Positions 44,345 through 54,600 are shown, numbered from the stretch's first letter. The stretch: DNA of 64,000 nt from Flagellimonas sp. CMM7 (GCF_021390195.1 NZ_CP090003.1:918001-982000); one strand, 5' to 3'. The notes: generated by a model from the letters alone, not told the origin. Translations and numbers: made by a program.

Positions 44345-44959
44345 ATGCACATTGCGGTAGCCGGAAACATTGGAGCAGGAAAAACTACATTAACTAATTT
44401 ATTAGCAAAGCATTATAAATGGGAAGCCCATTTTGAAGATGTAGTGGACAATCCATATTTGGATGATTTCTATACGCAAATGGAGCGTTGGAGTTTTAAC
44501 CTTCAGATATACTTTTTAAACAGTCGTTACCGTCAGATTTTAAAAATTCGTGAAGGGGGCAAAAAAGTTATTCAAGACCGAACCATTTATGAAGATGCCC
44601 ATATTTTTGCACCCAATCTTCATGCAATGGGGTTAATGACCAATCGCGATTTTGAAAATTACTCCAGTCTTTTTGACTTAATGGAAACGTTGGTTCAACC
44701 GCCTGATCTTCTCATCTATTTACGCAGCTCCATTCCTAATTTGGTAAATCAAATCCACAAACGCGGGCGGGATTATGAAAACAGTATCTCCATAGATTAT
44801 TTAAGTAGATTGAATGAACGCTACGAGGCTTGGGTAAACACCTATGAAAAAGGCAAACTTCTTATTATCGATGTGGACAACATCAATTTCGTTGATGAAC
44901 CTGAAGATTTGGGTACTGTAATCAATAAAATTGATGCTGAAATTCATGGGTTGTTTTGA
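44345..44959 (+). CDS. deoxynucleoside kinase
   Basis: 204 aa; P-loop GNIGAGKT (7-14), the ERWSFNLQIYFL substrate helix, QDRTIYED with the conserved D-R-x, and the LRSS lid region. Phosphorylates deoxynucleosides for salvage. It is monocistronic; a perfect hairpin (CAAGGTA / TACCTTG, 44258-44276) lies in its leader without a U-run. Confidence 0.9.
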   Translation: MHIAVAGNIGAGKTTLTNLLAKHYKWEAHFEDVVDNPYLDDFYTQMERWSFNLQIYFLNSRYRQILKIREGGKKVIQDRTIYEDAHIFAPNLHAMGLMTNRDFENYSSLFDLMETLVQPPDLLIYLRSSIPNLVNQIHKRGRDYENSISIDYLSRLNERYEAWVNTYEKGKLLIIDVDNINFVDEPEDLGTVINKIDAEIHGLF

Positions 44960-45123
44960 TACAAACCTCTTCCAGATAAAAAAATAAATTCTCCCTCGAT
45001 CAAAAAGGTCATTCACTCATTATGACTTTTCTTCGGATGGTTTTCAAAGTAGTTTAGTTTGGGTTTAAACACTCAACAGTATTAACTACACCTTTCATTT
45101 TGAAAGGCAAAAATTTGAAGATT

Positions 45124-45828
45124 ATGGAACTTAAAAAAAATCAAGATTTAGAACTGAAAAGAAACAGCGTGCTCTATTTCTCCATTGGAATGGCCACAGT
45201 GTTATTATTAGCATATGTTGCCTTGGAATGGAAAACGTATTACCCAAAAACTGATTGGGATGTAGCGGAACTCAATAAAATTGATGAACTTGTTGAAGAA
45301 CCACCCATCACCTTCCAAGAACTTAAACTTCCTCCACCAAAAATTCAGACACCACCAGTTATTGAAATTATTGACGATGAAGAAGATTTGGAAGAAACCG
45401 TAATAGAATCCAACGAACCTGATCAGGATACTGAGATTGCAAATATTGAAGATATAGCTGTGATTAAAGATCCTATTGATGAAGTAATACCTTTCGCTGT
45501 CATTGAAAATGTACCTGTTTTTCCAGGTTGTGAAAACGAGAGCGACAAAAGAGCTTGTTTTCAGGAAATGATGCAAAAGCACATTAGAAGAAATTTTAAA
45601 TATCCTGAAAATGCAATCGACATGAACTTAGAAGGGAGAGTTCATTTACAATTCACAATTCAAAAAGATGGAAGTATTGCTGAATTAAAAATGCGAGGAC
45701 CTCATAAAGTTCTAGAAACAGAAGCTGCAAGGATTATCTCGAAATTGCCTAAAATGACACCAGGAAAACAAAGAGGAAACCCAGTTAAAGTGCCTTTTTC
45801 CATACCTATTACTTTTAGACTTCAATAA
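45124..45828 (+). CDS. tonB: energy transducer TonB
   Basis: 234 aa. Short cytoplasmic tail, one membrane segment (LYFSIGMATVLLLAYVALEW), an acidic/proline-rich linker (PPPKIQTPPVIEIIDDEED), the motif VPVFPGCE, then the TonB C-terminal domain (RRNFKYPENAIDMNLEGRVHLQFTI.. to the end). It links the proton motive force to outer-membrane receptors such as that at 5079. The start is the ATG at 45124 (MELKKNQDLEL, the family's usual start), not the in-frame TTG at 45100. Confidence 0.9.
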   Translation: MELKKNQDLELKRNSVLYFSIGMATVLLLAYVALEWKTYYPKTDWDVAELNKIDELVEEPPITFQELKLPPPKIQTPPVIEIIDDEEDLEETVIESNEPDQDTEIANIEDIAVIKDPIDEVIPFAVIENVPVFPGCENESDKRACFQEMMQKHIRRNFKYPENAIDMNLEGRVHLQFTIQKDGSIAELKMRGPHKVLETEAARIISKLPKMTPGKQRGNPVKVPFSIPITFRLQ

Positions 45829-45835
45829 AAGCAAT

Positions 45836-45864
45836 AAAAAACCACGCATTAAGCGTGGTTTTTT
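45836..45864. terminator. bidirectional terminator between tonB and hppA
   Basis: AAAAAACCACGC - ATTAA - GCGTGGTTTTTT, perfect 12-bp stem whose A and T flanks serve either strand. It lies between the convergent tonB (ends 45828) and hppA (ends 45889). Confidence 0.9.
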
Positions 45865-45888
45865 ATTATCCGAAAAAATATTTAAAAA

Positions 45889-48276
45889 CTACTCTTTGGA
45901 TGCAGCTTTATAAGTATCTACCAATTTTTGAACTTCTTCTTTCGTAGCTCCAGTAAATTCTTTTATTTCTTCTTTTGCTTCCCCAGCAACTTCATACGTT
46001 GATGTTACTACTGCCCTGTACAATCCTTCGGCAGTGTTGCTCATTTCAACACGCACTTGTTTTTCAACAGGTACGCTCTCTTTCATTCCTTCAGTCGTGA
46101 TAGAAATTTTAGTACCATCTTCTTTTAGCATACTAACCTCATCAGCTGGAGCAAGGCTCACCAAACTTGGTGCAATAACCAAAGCAACAACAGACATCAA
46201 CTTTAATAAGATGTTCAATGAAGGTCCAGAAGTATCTTTAAATGGATCTCCAACCGTATCACCAACAACAGCAGCTTTATGCGCATCAGAACCTTTACGT
46301 CCGTCAGATTCAATCATTTTTTTGGCATTATCCCAAGCGCCACCAGCGTTAGATTGGAAGATTGCCATTAATACACCACAAGTGGTTACACCAGCAAGTA
46401 GACCCCCCAACATTTCTGCACCGCCAATAAAACCAACAGCAACAGGAACGGCAATTGCCAATAATCCTGGCAATACCATTTCTTTAATAGAGGCTTTCGT
46501 AGAAATATCTACACACTTGTCGTATTCTGCAAGTCCGTCAGCTGCATCAAAAGTAGCGCGTTGTTCTGGAGTTGCTTTTGACATATCTGAATCAACAGCT
46601 CTCATTACTTCAAGTGCCGCTTTCAATTGTGGGATATCTCTGAACTGACGACGCACCTCTTCAATCATTGCCATGGCAGCACGACCTACTGCATTCATTG
46701 ACAAAGCAGAGAATACAAAAGGAAGCATTCCACCAATCAAAAGACCCGCCATTATTTTTGGTTGTGATACATCAATGGAATTTACATTTGCTACTTTCAT
46801 AAAAGCAGAGAACAAAGCCAACGCCGTTAAGGCAGCGGAAGCAATTGCAAAACCTTTACCAATAGCCGCAGTTGTATTACCAACAGCATCCAATTTATCC
46901 GTACGTTCACGTACTTCTGGGTCTAACTCAGCCATTTCAGCAATACCACCGGCATTGTCAGAAATTGGTCCGTATGCATCAACAGCTAATTGAATACCTG
47001 TATTGGCTAACATACCTACAGCAGCGATTGCAATACCATATAAACCTGCGAAATGGTGGGATACCAAAATCGCAGCAGCAATTAATAAAATAGGAATCAT
47101 AGTAGACATCATACCCACACCTAATCCTGCAATAATATTTGTTGCCGCGCCTGTTTCTGATTGACTAACAATTGAGTTTACAGGTTTTGTACCTGTACCT
47201 GTATAATATTCTGTAATTTTTCCGACACCTAAACCTGCAACAAGACCTGCTAAGGTAGCCCAGAAAATTCCCATTGCTCCAAATGGCAAACCTTCGACGC
47301 TCTCAGGAATTAAAGCATGAATAATAAAGTAAGAAGCAACAACCATTAGGCCAGCCGAACCAAATTCACCAATATTTAATGCAGTTTGAGGGTTCCCGCC
47401 ATCTTTAACTCTAACAAAAAAGGTTCCTACAATGGACATTAAAATACCTACCGCAGCTAATACCAAAGGAAGGTAAACCGCACCTAAACCTGCAAAATCA
47501 GGTGTAATAATGAATGCTCCCAATACCATGGTACCAATAATAGAACCAACATAAGATTCAAATAAATCAGCTCCCATACCAGCAACATCACCTACGTTAT
47601 CACCAACATTATCCGCAATTGTTGCAGGGTTTAGTGGATGATCTTCAGGAATACCCGCTTCTACCTTACCAACCAAATCTGCACCTACATCTGCTGCTTT
47701 AGTATAAATACCACCACCTACACGTGCAAAAAGGGCAATAGATGAAGCTCCCAATGAGAATCCTGAAAGTACATTTAATACCAATCCTAAGTTTTCTGCA
47801 CCCGGCCAAATAGTTTGGTACACTATGAACAAACCGCTAAGTCCTAAAACACCAAGACCTACTACGCCTAATCCCATTACTGCGCCACCTGCAAAAGCAA
47901 CTTCCAATGCTTTGCCTAAAGACGTTTTTGCTGCTTGGGTTGTTCTAACATTTGCTTTTGTAGCAACTTTCATCCCAATAAAACCAGCCAAAGCTGAGCA
48001 GATAGCACCAACAATGAATGATAATGCTACCATTCCGTTAGACCCCTCTTCATTACTTCCTTTAAGGAATAAAAGGATAGCAACAGCAATCACGAAGATG
48101 CTCAATATTTTATATTCTGCTTTAAGGAAAGACATTGCTCCATCTGCAATATTTTTGGCAATCCTTGCCATTTTAGCATCTCCCTCATCCTGCTTTCCTA
48201 CCCACACATTCTTAATGAATACAAAGACTAGTGCCAGAATACCAAAAACGGGCAGAAATTTTACGATTAAATCCAT
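45889..48276 (-). CDS. hppA: membrane-bound ion-translocating pyrophosphatase
   Basis: 795 aa, about 16 membrane segments. Active-site loops [22 protein letters not shown] and [21 protein letters not shown], and [16 protein letters not shown] near the C-terminus. [10 protein letters not shown] has Ala where K+-independent enzymes have Lys, so a K+-dependent enzyme is expected, pumping Na+ or H+. The last 90 or so residues after the final membrane segment form a hydrophilic extension (from [10 protein letters not shown]) not found in most members. The -7 element TACTTTTG (minus, 48313-48320) precedes it. Confidence 0.94.
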   Translation of the reverse strand: MDLIVKFLPVFGILALVFVFIKNVWVGKQDEGDAKMARIAKNIADGAMSFLKAEYKILSIFVIAVAILLFLKGSNEEGSNGMVALSFIVGAICSALAGFIGMKVATKANVRTTQAAKTSLGKALEVAFAGGAVMGLGVVGLGVLGLSGLFIVYQTIWPGAENLGLVLNVLSGFSLGASSIALFARVGGGIYTKAADVGADLVGKVEAGIPEDHPLNPATIADNVGDNVGDVAGMGADLFESYVGSIIGTMVLGAFIITPDFAGLGAVYLPLVLAAVGILMSIVGTFFVRVKDGGNPQTALNIGEFGSAGLMVVASYFIIHALIPESVEGLPFGAMGIFWATLAGLVAGLGVGKITEYYTGTGTKPVNSIVSQSETGAATNIIAGLGVGMMSTMIPILLIAAAILVSHHFAGLYGIAIAAVGMLANTGIQLAVDAYGPISDNAGGIAEMAELDPEVRERTDKLDAVGNTTAAIGKGFAIASAALTALALFSAFMKVANVNSIDVSQPKIMAGLLIGGMLPFVFSALSMNAVGRAAMAMIEEVRRQFRDIPQLKAALEVMRAVDSDMSKATPEQRATFDAADGLAEYDKCVDISTKASIKEMVLPGLLAIAVPVAVGFIGGAEMLGGLLAGVTTCGVLMAIFQSNAGGAWDNAKKMIESDGRKGSDAHKAAVVGDTVGDPFKDTSGPSLNILLKLMSVVALVIAPSLVSLAPADEVSMLKEDGTKISITTEGMKESVPVEKQVRVEMSNTAEGLYRAVVTSTYEVAGEAKEEIKEFTGATKEEVQKLVDTYKAASKE

Positions 48277-48312
48277 AGTATTATAGTTATTTTAAGAGTT
48301 TTTTAGTGGCAG

Positions 48313-48320
48313 CAAAAGTA
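48313..48320 (-). promoter_or_regulatory. -7 element of hppA
   Basis: Minus-strand TACTTTTG, a full TAnnTTTG match, 37 bp before the hppA ATG. Confidence 0.45.
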
Positions 48321-48344
48321 GTAAAATACAGACTAATAAAAAAA

Positions 48345-48371
48345 ATGCCCTTTTGAAAGTCAAAAGGGCAT
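48345..48371 (-). terminator. ppa terminator
   Basis: Minus strand ATGCCCTTTTGA - CTT - TCAAAAGGGCAT, perfect 12-bp stem, followed by U8. It separates ppa from hppA. Confidence 0.9.
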
Positions 48372-48392
48372 AAATCTTAAGTTGATATAGCC

Positions 48393-48920
48393 TTAAATTG
48401 TAAAGGTTCGTTTCTTTTTATGCTCGCTTTCGTCGTAGCGTTTTACGCATTGATGGTAAATGTCTATCGCCTCATTTACATCTCCCCAGCCACCAGTATC
48501 TACTTTCTTTTCTTCCAAATCTTTATATACTTGGAAAAAGTGTTCAATTTCTTTTAATCGATGCGGATTTAAATCACTGATATCTTCTCTTTTGCTCCAA
48601 ATAGGGTCAGAAATAGGAACGCAGATAATCTTTTCATCAGGTCCTTTTTCATCAGTCATATGGAAAACCCCAATAGGTTTAACTTCCATTACCACCATTG
48701 GATATGTAGGTTCTGTACCTAACACCAATACATCCAAAGGGTCTTTATCTAAAGCCAAGGTTTCTGGCACAAAACCATAATCCCCGGGGTACATCATTGA
48801 AGAGAAAAGGGTTCTATCAAAACGGATTTTATGCAATGTGAAATCGTATTCGTACTTGTTTCTGCTACCTTTTGGAATTTCTATAAGGACATCAAAAGTA
48901 ACTTCTTCTTTTTTAGACAT
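48393..48920 (-). CDS. ppa: inorganic pyrophosphatase
   Basis: 175 aa, family I soluble enzyme: IPKGSRNKYEYD, the metal site DKDPLDVLVLG (D-x-D-P-x-D) and KKVDTGGWGDVNEA. It hydrolyses PPi in the cytosol. It lies just upstream of the membrane pyrophosphatase, but a terminator stands between them. Its -7 element TATTTTTG is at 48941-48948 (minus). Confidence 0.93.
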   Translation of the reverse strand: MSKKEEVTFDVLIEIPKGSRNKYEYDFTLHKIRFDRTLFSSMMYPGDYGFVPETLALDKDPLDVLVLGTEPTYPMVVMEVKPIGVFHMTDEKGPDEKIICVPISDPIWSKREDISDLNPHRLKEIEHFFQVYKDLEEKKVDTGGWGDVNEAIDIYHQCVKRYDESEHKKKRTFTI

Positions 48921-48940
48921 TTTGAAGCGTTTATTTTTTG

Positions 48941-48948
48941 CAAAAATA
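48941..48948 (-). promoter_or_regulatory. -7 element of ppa
   Basis: Minus-strand TATTTTTG, full match, 21 bp before the ppa ATG. Confidence 0.45.
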
Positions 48949-48995
48949 GCTAGTATTACCTGAATAAGTTAAAGAAATTGTGTTCTTATTTTGAA

Positions 48996-51491
48996 TTAAA
49001 AATTAAATCCGAACGTCCCGGTAATACCAAATGGCCGTGCATCTGGGTTATCCAAATAATTCCCTCTAAAATTAAAATCAATTCTAAGAATCTTAAAGAT
49101 ATTGCCTATTCCGAATGAATACTCCCAATAAATTTGGTCTTCAGGCGCGATCAATGGAATATTGGAGGGTGCATTCAAAGCTATATTTTCATCCGAGAGT
49201 TGACCCCATGCTCCTCGTATTCCCACAATTTCTCTAAGGTTTAACTTTCTTAAAAATGGGATTCTTGAGAATAACCGTCCATTAAAATTATGTTCTAAGT
49301 GTAATGTAGCATAAGTATCCGTTACAAATTCATAAAAATCCAGATTAGGAAAAGTATTATATAAGGTAAAAAGTGTCTGGTTTCCAGGAACTACGCTTAA
49401 TAAACTCAACGGTACCTCACCAAAAGTTTTACCAAGTTCTATACTGCTCGTTAACCTACCAAAACCACCTATTTGCCATGGTTGTCTGTACGAAAATTGA
49501 ATCTTCTCGTAATCAAAATCACTTTCCAAGAATCCACGCACTCCTTTGGTATAATTAAGAAGAAGTGTGCTATGGTCATCATTTATGCTAACACGTTCTA
49601 CTCCATAACCTATAGTTCTTTTTCCAGGGGTGTATATTAAGGTGGTGTTTAGGTCAAATTGTTTTACTTCGGAAGAAATACCTGTTGGGGAATCTGGATC
49701 AATATAATCCAGGCCAAACGCATCGGGCAAAGCAGAACTCAATGTTCTGAAAGAACCGCCTAACCTTAATCTTAGGTTCTTTGCGGGTTCTACTTCAAAA
49801 TTTAGTGTTGATAGATTTATATTCGTCAGCCGATCATTGGCACCAACCGTTACCAAAGATGAAGAAGCAATACTCCTGCCCAAAACATCATTGGTACTTG
49901 TGAGACTTAATCCCAACTGTTCAATATCCCTCCGATTACCCCCTGAGAAAATTAACCTTGATTTCCTATCCAATAAAAATTTAGCGGAAAAACCATGTTT
50001 GGCTTTCTTATCGGTAAATCCGTAGGCCATATATCCTTCTAAGCGCCAAGTATCATTCTGACCAAAGTAAGTTCTCGCGCCTAGTCTAACGCGAGTTCCT
50101 TCAGCGTCGTTGAACCCGAGAACACTGTAGATATTACCTATATCAATATTCCATTTATCAATCTCTATATAACCAGAACCAAGTATACTGACAATATCAT
50201 AATAGGTTCTAAATTTAGGAACCGTTTTTAAGGTATCCAACAATTTAAATATACCAGATTCATCTTCGTTAAGTGTTTCAAGCCTAGCATTTTTCCAGAA
50301 GGTACTATCTCTTGAAAACACTCGAGGGTCGTAGGGGTCAGATTCAGCTTTGTAAAATTCTTCCGGACGCTCTGTATCGAATTTATAATTATCAAAAACT
50401 GTGGTCCGCTTGCCATAAACACCTCGTGATTTTTCCTTTTTGGAAAAACTAAAATCACTCAACATATAATCTCTTTTGAGCAGAAAGACAGAATCGTTAA
50501 CAACATCAAATTCTTGCTCAATATAAATTTCCTTTACCCAATTTATGTTGGCACTTTTAGTTACTTGAAGGTTAATTTTTTTAATAGCGTAGGTAGTATC
50601 GGCTACCCAAAAATCCCCTTTAAACGTAAGTTCATTTTGTCGCCTGGGATAGTAAATAATATTGTAACACCACTTATTATCAATAAATGTACTATCAGAT
50701 AGTACATAATTATAGGTATCCACACCTGTTTTGGAAAGCGGGCTGGTAAAACTCTTATCAAAAAACTTTAGGTAATTATCATAAATGTCATAATCTGAGT
50801 ACAAATCTTCAACAAAAGCAGTTATGGCCTGGTTTCCACTAAAGCCTGAGTTTTTATTCCCCAATACATCTTCTTTTTCTTCACCTATAATATTGTCACC
50901 ATAAATTTTGGAAAAACTCTCGTTTAAAAACATAGGTAGGTAGGTCTTACCTGTTATTCTTGAAGTATCCAAGTCCGCAAACATGAACTCCAAACCTTTA
51001 AAGAGTTTACTCTTGATCAAGGCACTATCTATGGTATTAAGATCAAATTCTACCTTTTCATATTTGTCGTATTGGTATTGCTTAAATTTTCGAACTCCAT
51101 TTTCCCGTTTCTTTGCCCATATCTTTTTCAATATTTCTATGGCGGGATTGTTCTTTTTTGATTGTTTACCGGTGTATACGATTACTTCCTTGAGCTGCTC
51201 GGCAGATTCCTGCAAAGCAATCTCCATATTGTAGTTTACCTTCTGGTCAAGCACAATTTCTTTTGTTTCATATCCTATAAAAGAAATAAGAACTGTACTA
51301 TAGGTTTCATCGGACTCTAGATAAAAACGTCCATTATCATTAGTAATAGTTCCTTCGGAAGAATCTTTAAAAATAATATTGGCAAAGGCTACAGGAGAAC
51401 CTGTTTCATCCACAACAATACCTCCAACCTTTGTTTGGGAGAAAGCAAAAAAACAAGATGAGAAGAAAAAAATAAAAAGGAAGCTTTTCAT
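48996..51491 (-). CDS. DUF5686 outer-membrane protein with carboxypeptidase-like N-terminal domain
   Basis: 831 aa: signal peptide (FAFSQ), CNA-B-like carboxypeptidase-regulatory domain (about 20-105), then the long DUF5686 region that looks like a beta-barrel with many aromatic-ended strands, ending in a typical C-terminal FNF. Function unknown in this widespread Bacteroidota family. It is monocistronic, between pdhB and ppa. Confidence 0.83.
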   Translation of the reverse strand: MKSFLFIFFFSSCFFAFSQTKVGGIVVDETGSPVAFANIIFKDSSEGTITNDNGRFYLESDETYSTVLISFIGYETKEIVLDQKVNYNMEIALQESAEQLKEVIVYTGKQSKKNNPAIEILKKIWAKKRENGVRKFKQYQYDKYEKVEFDLNTIDSALIKSKLFKGLEFMFADLDTSRITGKTYLPMFLNESFSKIYGDNIIGEEKEDVLGNKNSGFSGNQAITAFVEDLYSDYDIYDNYLKFFDKSFTSPLSKTGVDTYNYVLSDSTFIDNKWCYNIIYYPRRQNELTFKGDFWVADTTYAIKKINLQVTKSANINWVKEIYIEQEFDVVNDSVFLLKRDYMLSDFSFSKKEKSRGVYGKRTTVFDNYKFDTERPEEFYKAESDPYDPRVFSRDSTFWKNARLETLNEDESGIFKLLDTLKTVPKFRTYYDIVSILGSGYIEIDKWNIDIGNIYSVLGFNDAEGTRVRLGARTYFGQNDTWRLEGYMAYGFTDKKAKHGFSAKFLLDRKSRLIFSGGNRRDIEQLGLSLTSTNDVLGRSIASSSLVTVGANDRLTNINLSTLNFEVEPAKNLRLRLGGSFRTLSSALPDAFGLDYIDPDSPTGISSEVKQFDLNTTLIYTPGKRTIGYGVERVSINDDHSTLLLNYTKGVRGFLESDFDYEKIQFSYRQPWQIGGFGRLTSSIELGKTFGEVPLSLLSVVPGNQTLFTLYNTFPNLDFYEFVTDTYATLHLEHNFNGRLFSRIPFLRKLNLREIVGIRGAWGQLSDENIALNAPSNIPLIAPEDQIYWEYSFGIGNIFKILRIDFNFRGNYLDNPDARPFGITGTFGFNF

Positions 51492-51595
51492 GTTTTGATA
51501 TCTGTAGCATTAGAAAATCCCCAAGTAGGGTTTCAGAAGTGCATGGTCAATTTGGTTTAAATGTAATTTCTTATCAAAAACTATTCCTTAAAAAA

Positions 51596-51623
51596 AGCCT
51601 CGTCAACTTTTGTTGAAGAGGCT
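51596..51623 (-). terminator. pdhB terminator
   Basis: Minus strand AGCCTCTTCAAC - AAAA - GTTGACGAGGCT (one T-C mismatch), then U7. Located 26 bp after the pdhB stop. Confidence 0.75.
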
Positions 51624-51648
51624 AATATACTTTACAAATATAAGTCTG

Positions 51649-52626
51649 TTATTTATATAACACTTTCTTAACAGCTTTGATCACATCTTCATGATTTGGT
51701 AACCATTCCGCCAACAGCACAGGAGAATAGGGTGCTGGAGTATCTGCCGTGTTTATTTTTACAACTGGAGCATCTAAATAATCAAACGCTTTGTCTTGTA
51801 CTTGGTACGTAATCTCAGTAGCAACATTGCCAAAAGGCCAAGCTTCTTCCAAAACTACCAGTCTATTGGTTTTCTTAACAGAAGTTAAAATAGCATCATA
51901 ATCCATGGGGCGAACCGTACGCAAGTCAATAATCTCACAACTAATTCCTTCTTTTTGAAGTTCATCCGCAGCCTTATATGCTTCTTTTATAATTTTTCCA
52001 AAAGAAACGATGGTTACATCTGTTCCTTCCCTTTTTACATCCGCAACACCTATTGGAATAGTAAATTCTCCTTCGGGCACCTCTCCCTTGTCTCCATACA
52101 TTTGTTCTGATTCCATAAAAATAACTGGGTCATCATCACGGATTGCAGATTTTAATAATCCCTTGGCATCAGCTGGGTTAGACGGTACAACAACTTTTAA
52201 TCCTGGGCAATTGGCATACCAGCTTTCAAAAGCTTGGGAATGTGTTGCCGCCAATTGTCCTGCGGAAGCCGTTGGCCCTCTAAAAACTATGGGGCAAGGA
52301 AACTGACCAGCGGACATTTGTCTGATCTTCGCAGCATTATTTATAATTTGGTCAATTCCTACCAAAGCAAAGTTGAATGTCATAAACTCAATAATTGGTC
52401 GGTTTCCAATCATTGCAGAACCCACACCAATACCTGAAAAACCTAATTCAGAAATTGGAGTATCAATGACGCGTTCTGGACCAAACTCATCCAACATTCC
52501 TTTAGAAGCCTTATAGGCCCCATTGTATTCAGCAACTTCTTCTCCCATTAAGTATATGGAATCATCTTTTCGCATCTCTTCGGACATTGCCTGTTGGATA
52601 GCCTCTCTAAACTGTAGTGTTTTCAT
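51649..52626 (-). CDS. pdhB: pyruvate dehydrogenase E1 component, beta subunit
   Basis: 325 aa. Transketolase-like pyrimidine domain and C-domain: LMGEEVAEYNGAYKASKGMLDEFGPERVIDTPISELGF, with the conserved E of MGEEV and the SEQMYG and LRTVRPMD blocks. The alpha subunit and E2 gene are not adjacent. -7 TATTTTTG (52671-52678, minus). It is divergent from etfB; the 172-bp gap also carries the etf palindrome. Confidence 0.9.
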   Translation of the reverse strand: MKTLQFREAIQQAMSEEMRKDDSIYLMGEEVAEYNGAYKASKGMLDEFGPERVIDTPISELGFSGIGVGSAMIGNRPIIEFMTFNFALVGIDQIINNAAKIRQMSAGQFPCPIVFRGPTASAGQLAATHSQAFESWYANCPGLKVVVPSNPADAKGLLKSAIRDDDPVIFMESEQMYGDKGEVPEGEFTIPIGVADVKREGTDVTIVSFGKIIKEAYKAADELQKEGISCEIIDLRTVRPMDYDAILTSVKKTNRLVVLEEAWPFGNVATEITYQVQDKAFDYLDAPVVKINTADTPAPYSPVLLAEWLPNHEDVIKAVKKVLYK

Positions 52627-52670
52627 TAAGTAGTACTAATAATATTAGTTGGTGCGCACAAAAATGCAAG

Positions 52671-52678
52671 CAAAAATA
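52671..52678 (-). promoter_or_regulatory. -7 element of pdhB
   Basis: Minus-strand TATTTTTG, full match, 45 bp before the ATG. Confidence 0.45.
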
Positions 52679-52728
52679 GGAAAATATACAGGAATAATCA
52701 GGTGGTAAAAACTAAAAAAAAGAACAAA

Positions 52729-52752
52729 ATTTATTATGCATGCATAATAAAT
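52729..52752. promoter_or_regulatory. 24-bp perfect palindrome at the etfBA promoter
   Basis: Half-site ATTTATTATGCA followed at once by its exact reverse complement. It ends 16 bp before the etf -7 element and overlaps the -33 region. Probable operator for a dimeric regulator. Confidence 0.6.
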
Positions 52753-52768
52753 ATCAGATTTTTATGGC

Positions 52769-52776
52769 TATCTTTG
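52769..52776 (+). promoter_or_regulatory. -7 element of etfBA
   Basis: TATCTTTG, full TAnnTTTG match, 23 bp before the etfB ATG. A 3-codon frame ATG AAA ATA TGA (52791-52802) overlaps that ATG. Confidence 0.5.
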
Positions 52777-52798
52777 ATGCGTTAAACGTAATGAAAAT

Positions 52799-53545
52799 AT
52801 GAAGATTTTAGTTTGCATTAGCAGCGTACCGGACACCACTTCTAAAATCAATTTTGCGGAAGGGGACACCAAGTTTGATACAAACGGCGTACAATTTGTG
52901 ATTAATCCCAATGATGAATTTGGATTAACCCGAGCCATGTGGTTTAAAGAAAAACAAGGAGCCGCAGTGCATGTAGCAACGGTAGGTGGAGCACAAACCG
53001 AGCCTACAATACGCAAAGCACTGGCCATTGGGGCTGACGAAGCCATACGAATAAACGCAGAGCCCACTGATGGTTTTTTTGTTGCAAGACAATTAGCAGA
53101 AGTAGTGAAAAATGGCGGATATGACCTTGTCATAGCCGGAAGGGAATCTATTGATTACAATGGTGGTATGGTTCCCGGAATCTTGGCCACACTTTTAGAT
53201 ATGAATTTTGTGAATACCTGCATTGGTCTTGAAGTTGATGATAGCGGTGCAACTGCCATGCGTGAGATTGATGGCGGTAAAGAAACCATTAGCACCTCTC
53301 TTCCTTTAGTAGTAGGAGGTCAAAAAGGATTGGTAGAGGAAAGTGACTTACGCATTCCCAACATGCGTGGAATCATGATGGCGAGAAAAAAAGCATTAAA
53401 TGTGGTTGAGCCAATAGATGCACCAAAACTCACCAACGATCAAAAATTTGAAAAACCTGCCGCCAAGGGACCCGTTAAATTGGTCGATGCGGAAAATGTG
53501 GGAGAGTTAGTAAATCTGTTGCATAACGAAGCTAAAGTGATTTAA
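52799..53545 (+). CDS. etfB: electron transfer flavoprotein, beta subunit
   Basis: 248 aa; MKILVCISSVPDT start, INPNDEFGLTRAM and the AMP-binding region AGRESIDYNGGMVPG. With EtfA it carries electrons from acyl-CoA dehydrogenases to the quinone pool. First gene of an operon with etfA (19-bp gap). Confidence 0.94.
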   Translation: MKILVCISSVPDTTSKINFAEGDTKFDTNGVQFVINPNDEFGLTRAMWFKEKQGAAVHVATVGGAQTEPTIRKALAIGADEAIRINAEPTDGFFVARQLAEVVKNGGYDLVIAGRESIDYNGGMVPGILATLLDMNFVNTCIGLEVDDSGATAMREIDGGKETISTSLPLVVGGQKGLVEESDLRIPNMRGIMMARKKALNVVEPIDAPKLTNDQKFEKPAAKGPVKLVDAENVGELVNLLHNEAKVI

Positions 53546-53564
53546 GAATTAGAATCTAAAAAAT

Positions 53565-54533
53565 ATGTCAGTATTAGTTTATACCGAATCCGATAAAGGA
53601 AAATTTAAAAAGAATGCGTTAGAAGTAGCTTCTTATGCCCATAAGGTAGCACAAGAACTTGGTACAAACGTTACCGCTGTTACCATCAATGCGGACGACG
53701 ATGCATCATTGGGTAATTACGGAGTTTCCAAAGTCCTTAAAGTCACCAATGACCAATTGGATACCTTCAATGCAAAGGCTTACGCAAATACTATTGCTCA
53801 AGGAGCAGAAGCAGAAGGCGCTAAAGTCATTATTATCAGTTCAAGTGCAGACACAAAGTTTTTAGGACCTATTCTGACTGCAAAATTAAATGCAGGCTAT
53901 GTACCCAATGTGGTTGCCGCTCCTGATAGCACTTCTCCTTTTGTTGTAAAAAGAACAGCATTTAGTAATAAAGGTTTTGCCCATACCGAAATCTCTTCGG
54001 AAACCAAAATTGTTGGAGTTTCTAATAACGCATATGGCGTTCATGAAAATACTGTTTCTGCATCAGTAGAAAGTTTTAGTCCCACCCTTGGTGATTCTGA
54101 TTTCACTACTAAATCAATTGAAATAGACAAAGTTGTTGGAAAGGCCACTATTGCTGATGCAGATGTGGTTGTTTCAGGAGGTCGAGGACTTAAAGGTCCA
54201 GAAAACTGGGGCATGATTGAAGAATTGGCAGAGGTACTTGGTGCTGCCACGGCTTGCTCCAAACCTGTTTCAGATTTAGGATGGCGCTCTCATGGTGAAC
54301 ATGTAGGACAAACAGGTAAACCAGTTGCCAGTAATCTATACATAGCCATTGGTATTTCTGGAGCTATTCAGCATTTAGCTGGAGTAAGCGCTTCTAAAAC
54401 CAAAGTAGTCATCAACAATGACCCTGAGGCTCCGTTCTTTAAGGCCGCAGATTACGGAATTGTTGGGGATGCCTTTGAAGTCGTGCCTAAACTCATCGAA
54501 AAATTAAAGGAATTTAAAGCCCAGAACGCTTAA
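53565..54533 (+). CDS. etfA: electron transfer flavoprotein, alpha subunit
   Basis: 322 aa; FAD-binding VVSGGRGLKGPENW, QTGKPVASNLYIAIGISGAIQHLAG and the NNDPEAPFFKAADYGIVGD tail, all diagnostic. Followed by a terminator. Confidence 0.95.
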   Translation: MSVLVYTESDKGKFKKNALEVASYAHKVAQELGTNVTAVTINADDDASLGNYGVSKVLKVTNDQLDTFNAKAYANTIAQGAEAEGAKVIIISSSADTKFLGPILTAKLNAGYVPNVVAAPDSTSPFVVKRTAFSNKGFAHTEISSETKIVGVSNNAYGVHENTVSASVESFSPTLGDSDFTTKSIEIDKVVGKATIADADVVVSGGRGLKGPENWGMIEELAEVLGAATACSKPVSDLGWRSHGEHVGQTGKPVASNLYIAIGISGAIQHLAGVSASKTKVVINNDPEAPFFKAADYGIVGDAFEVVPKLIEKLKEFKAQNA

Positions 54534-54559
54534 TTTTTGTTAATTTGCCCATTGCAAGG

Positions 54560-54600
54560 GGCTGTTCAGATGACTGGTATTGCCACTTATTTGAACAGCC
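54560..54600 (+). terminator. etfBA terminator
   Basis: GGCTGTTCA ... TGAACAGCC (arms 54560-54568 and 54592-54600), with an inner TGG/CCA pair, then TTTTTT. It lies 27 bp after etfA. Confidence 0.8.

Noticed and set aside
46034..48286. Long open frames on the plus strand across hppA (46034-46648, 46673-46993, 47825-48286)
   Set aside because: They lie antisense to the very well conserved pyrophosphatase and translate to low-complexity, Ala/Pro/Thr-rich sequence that looks like a shadow of its reading frame.
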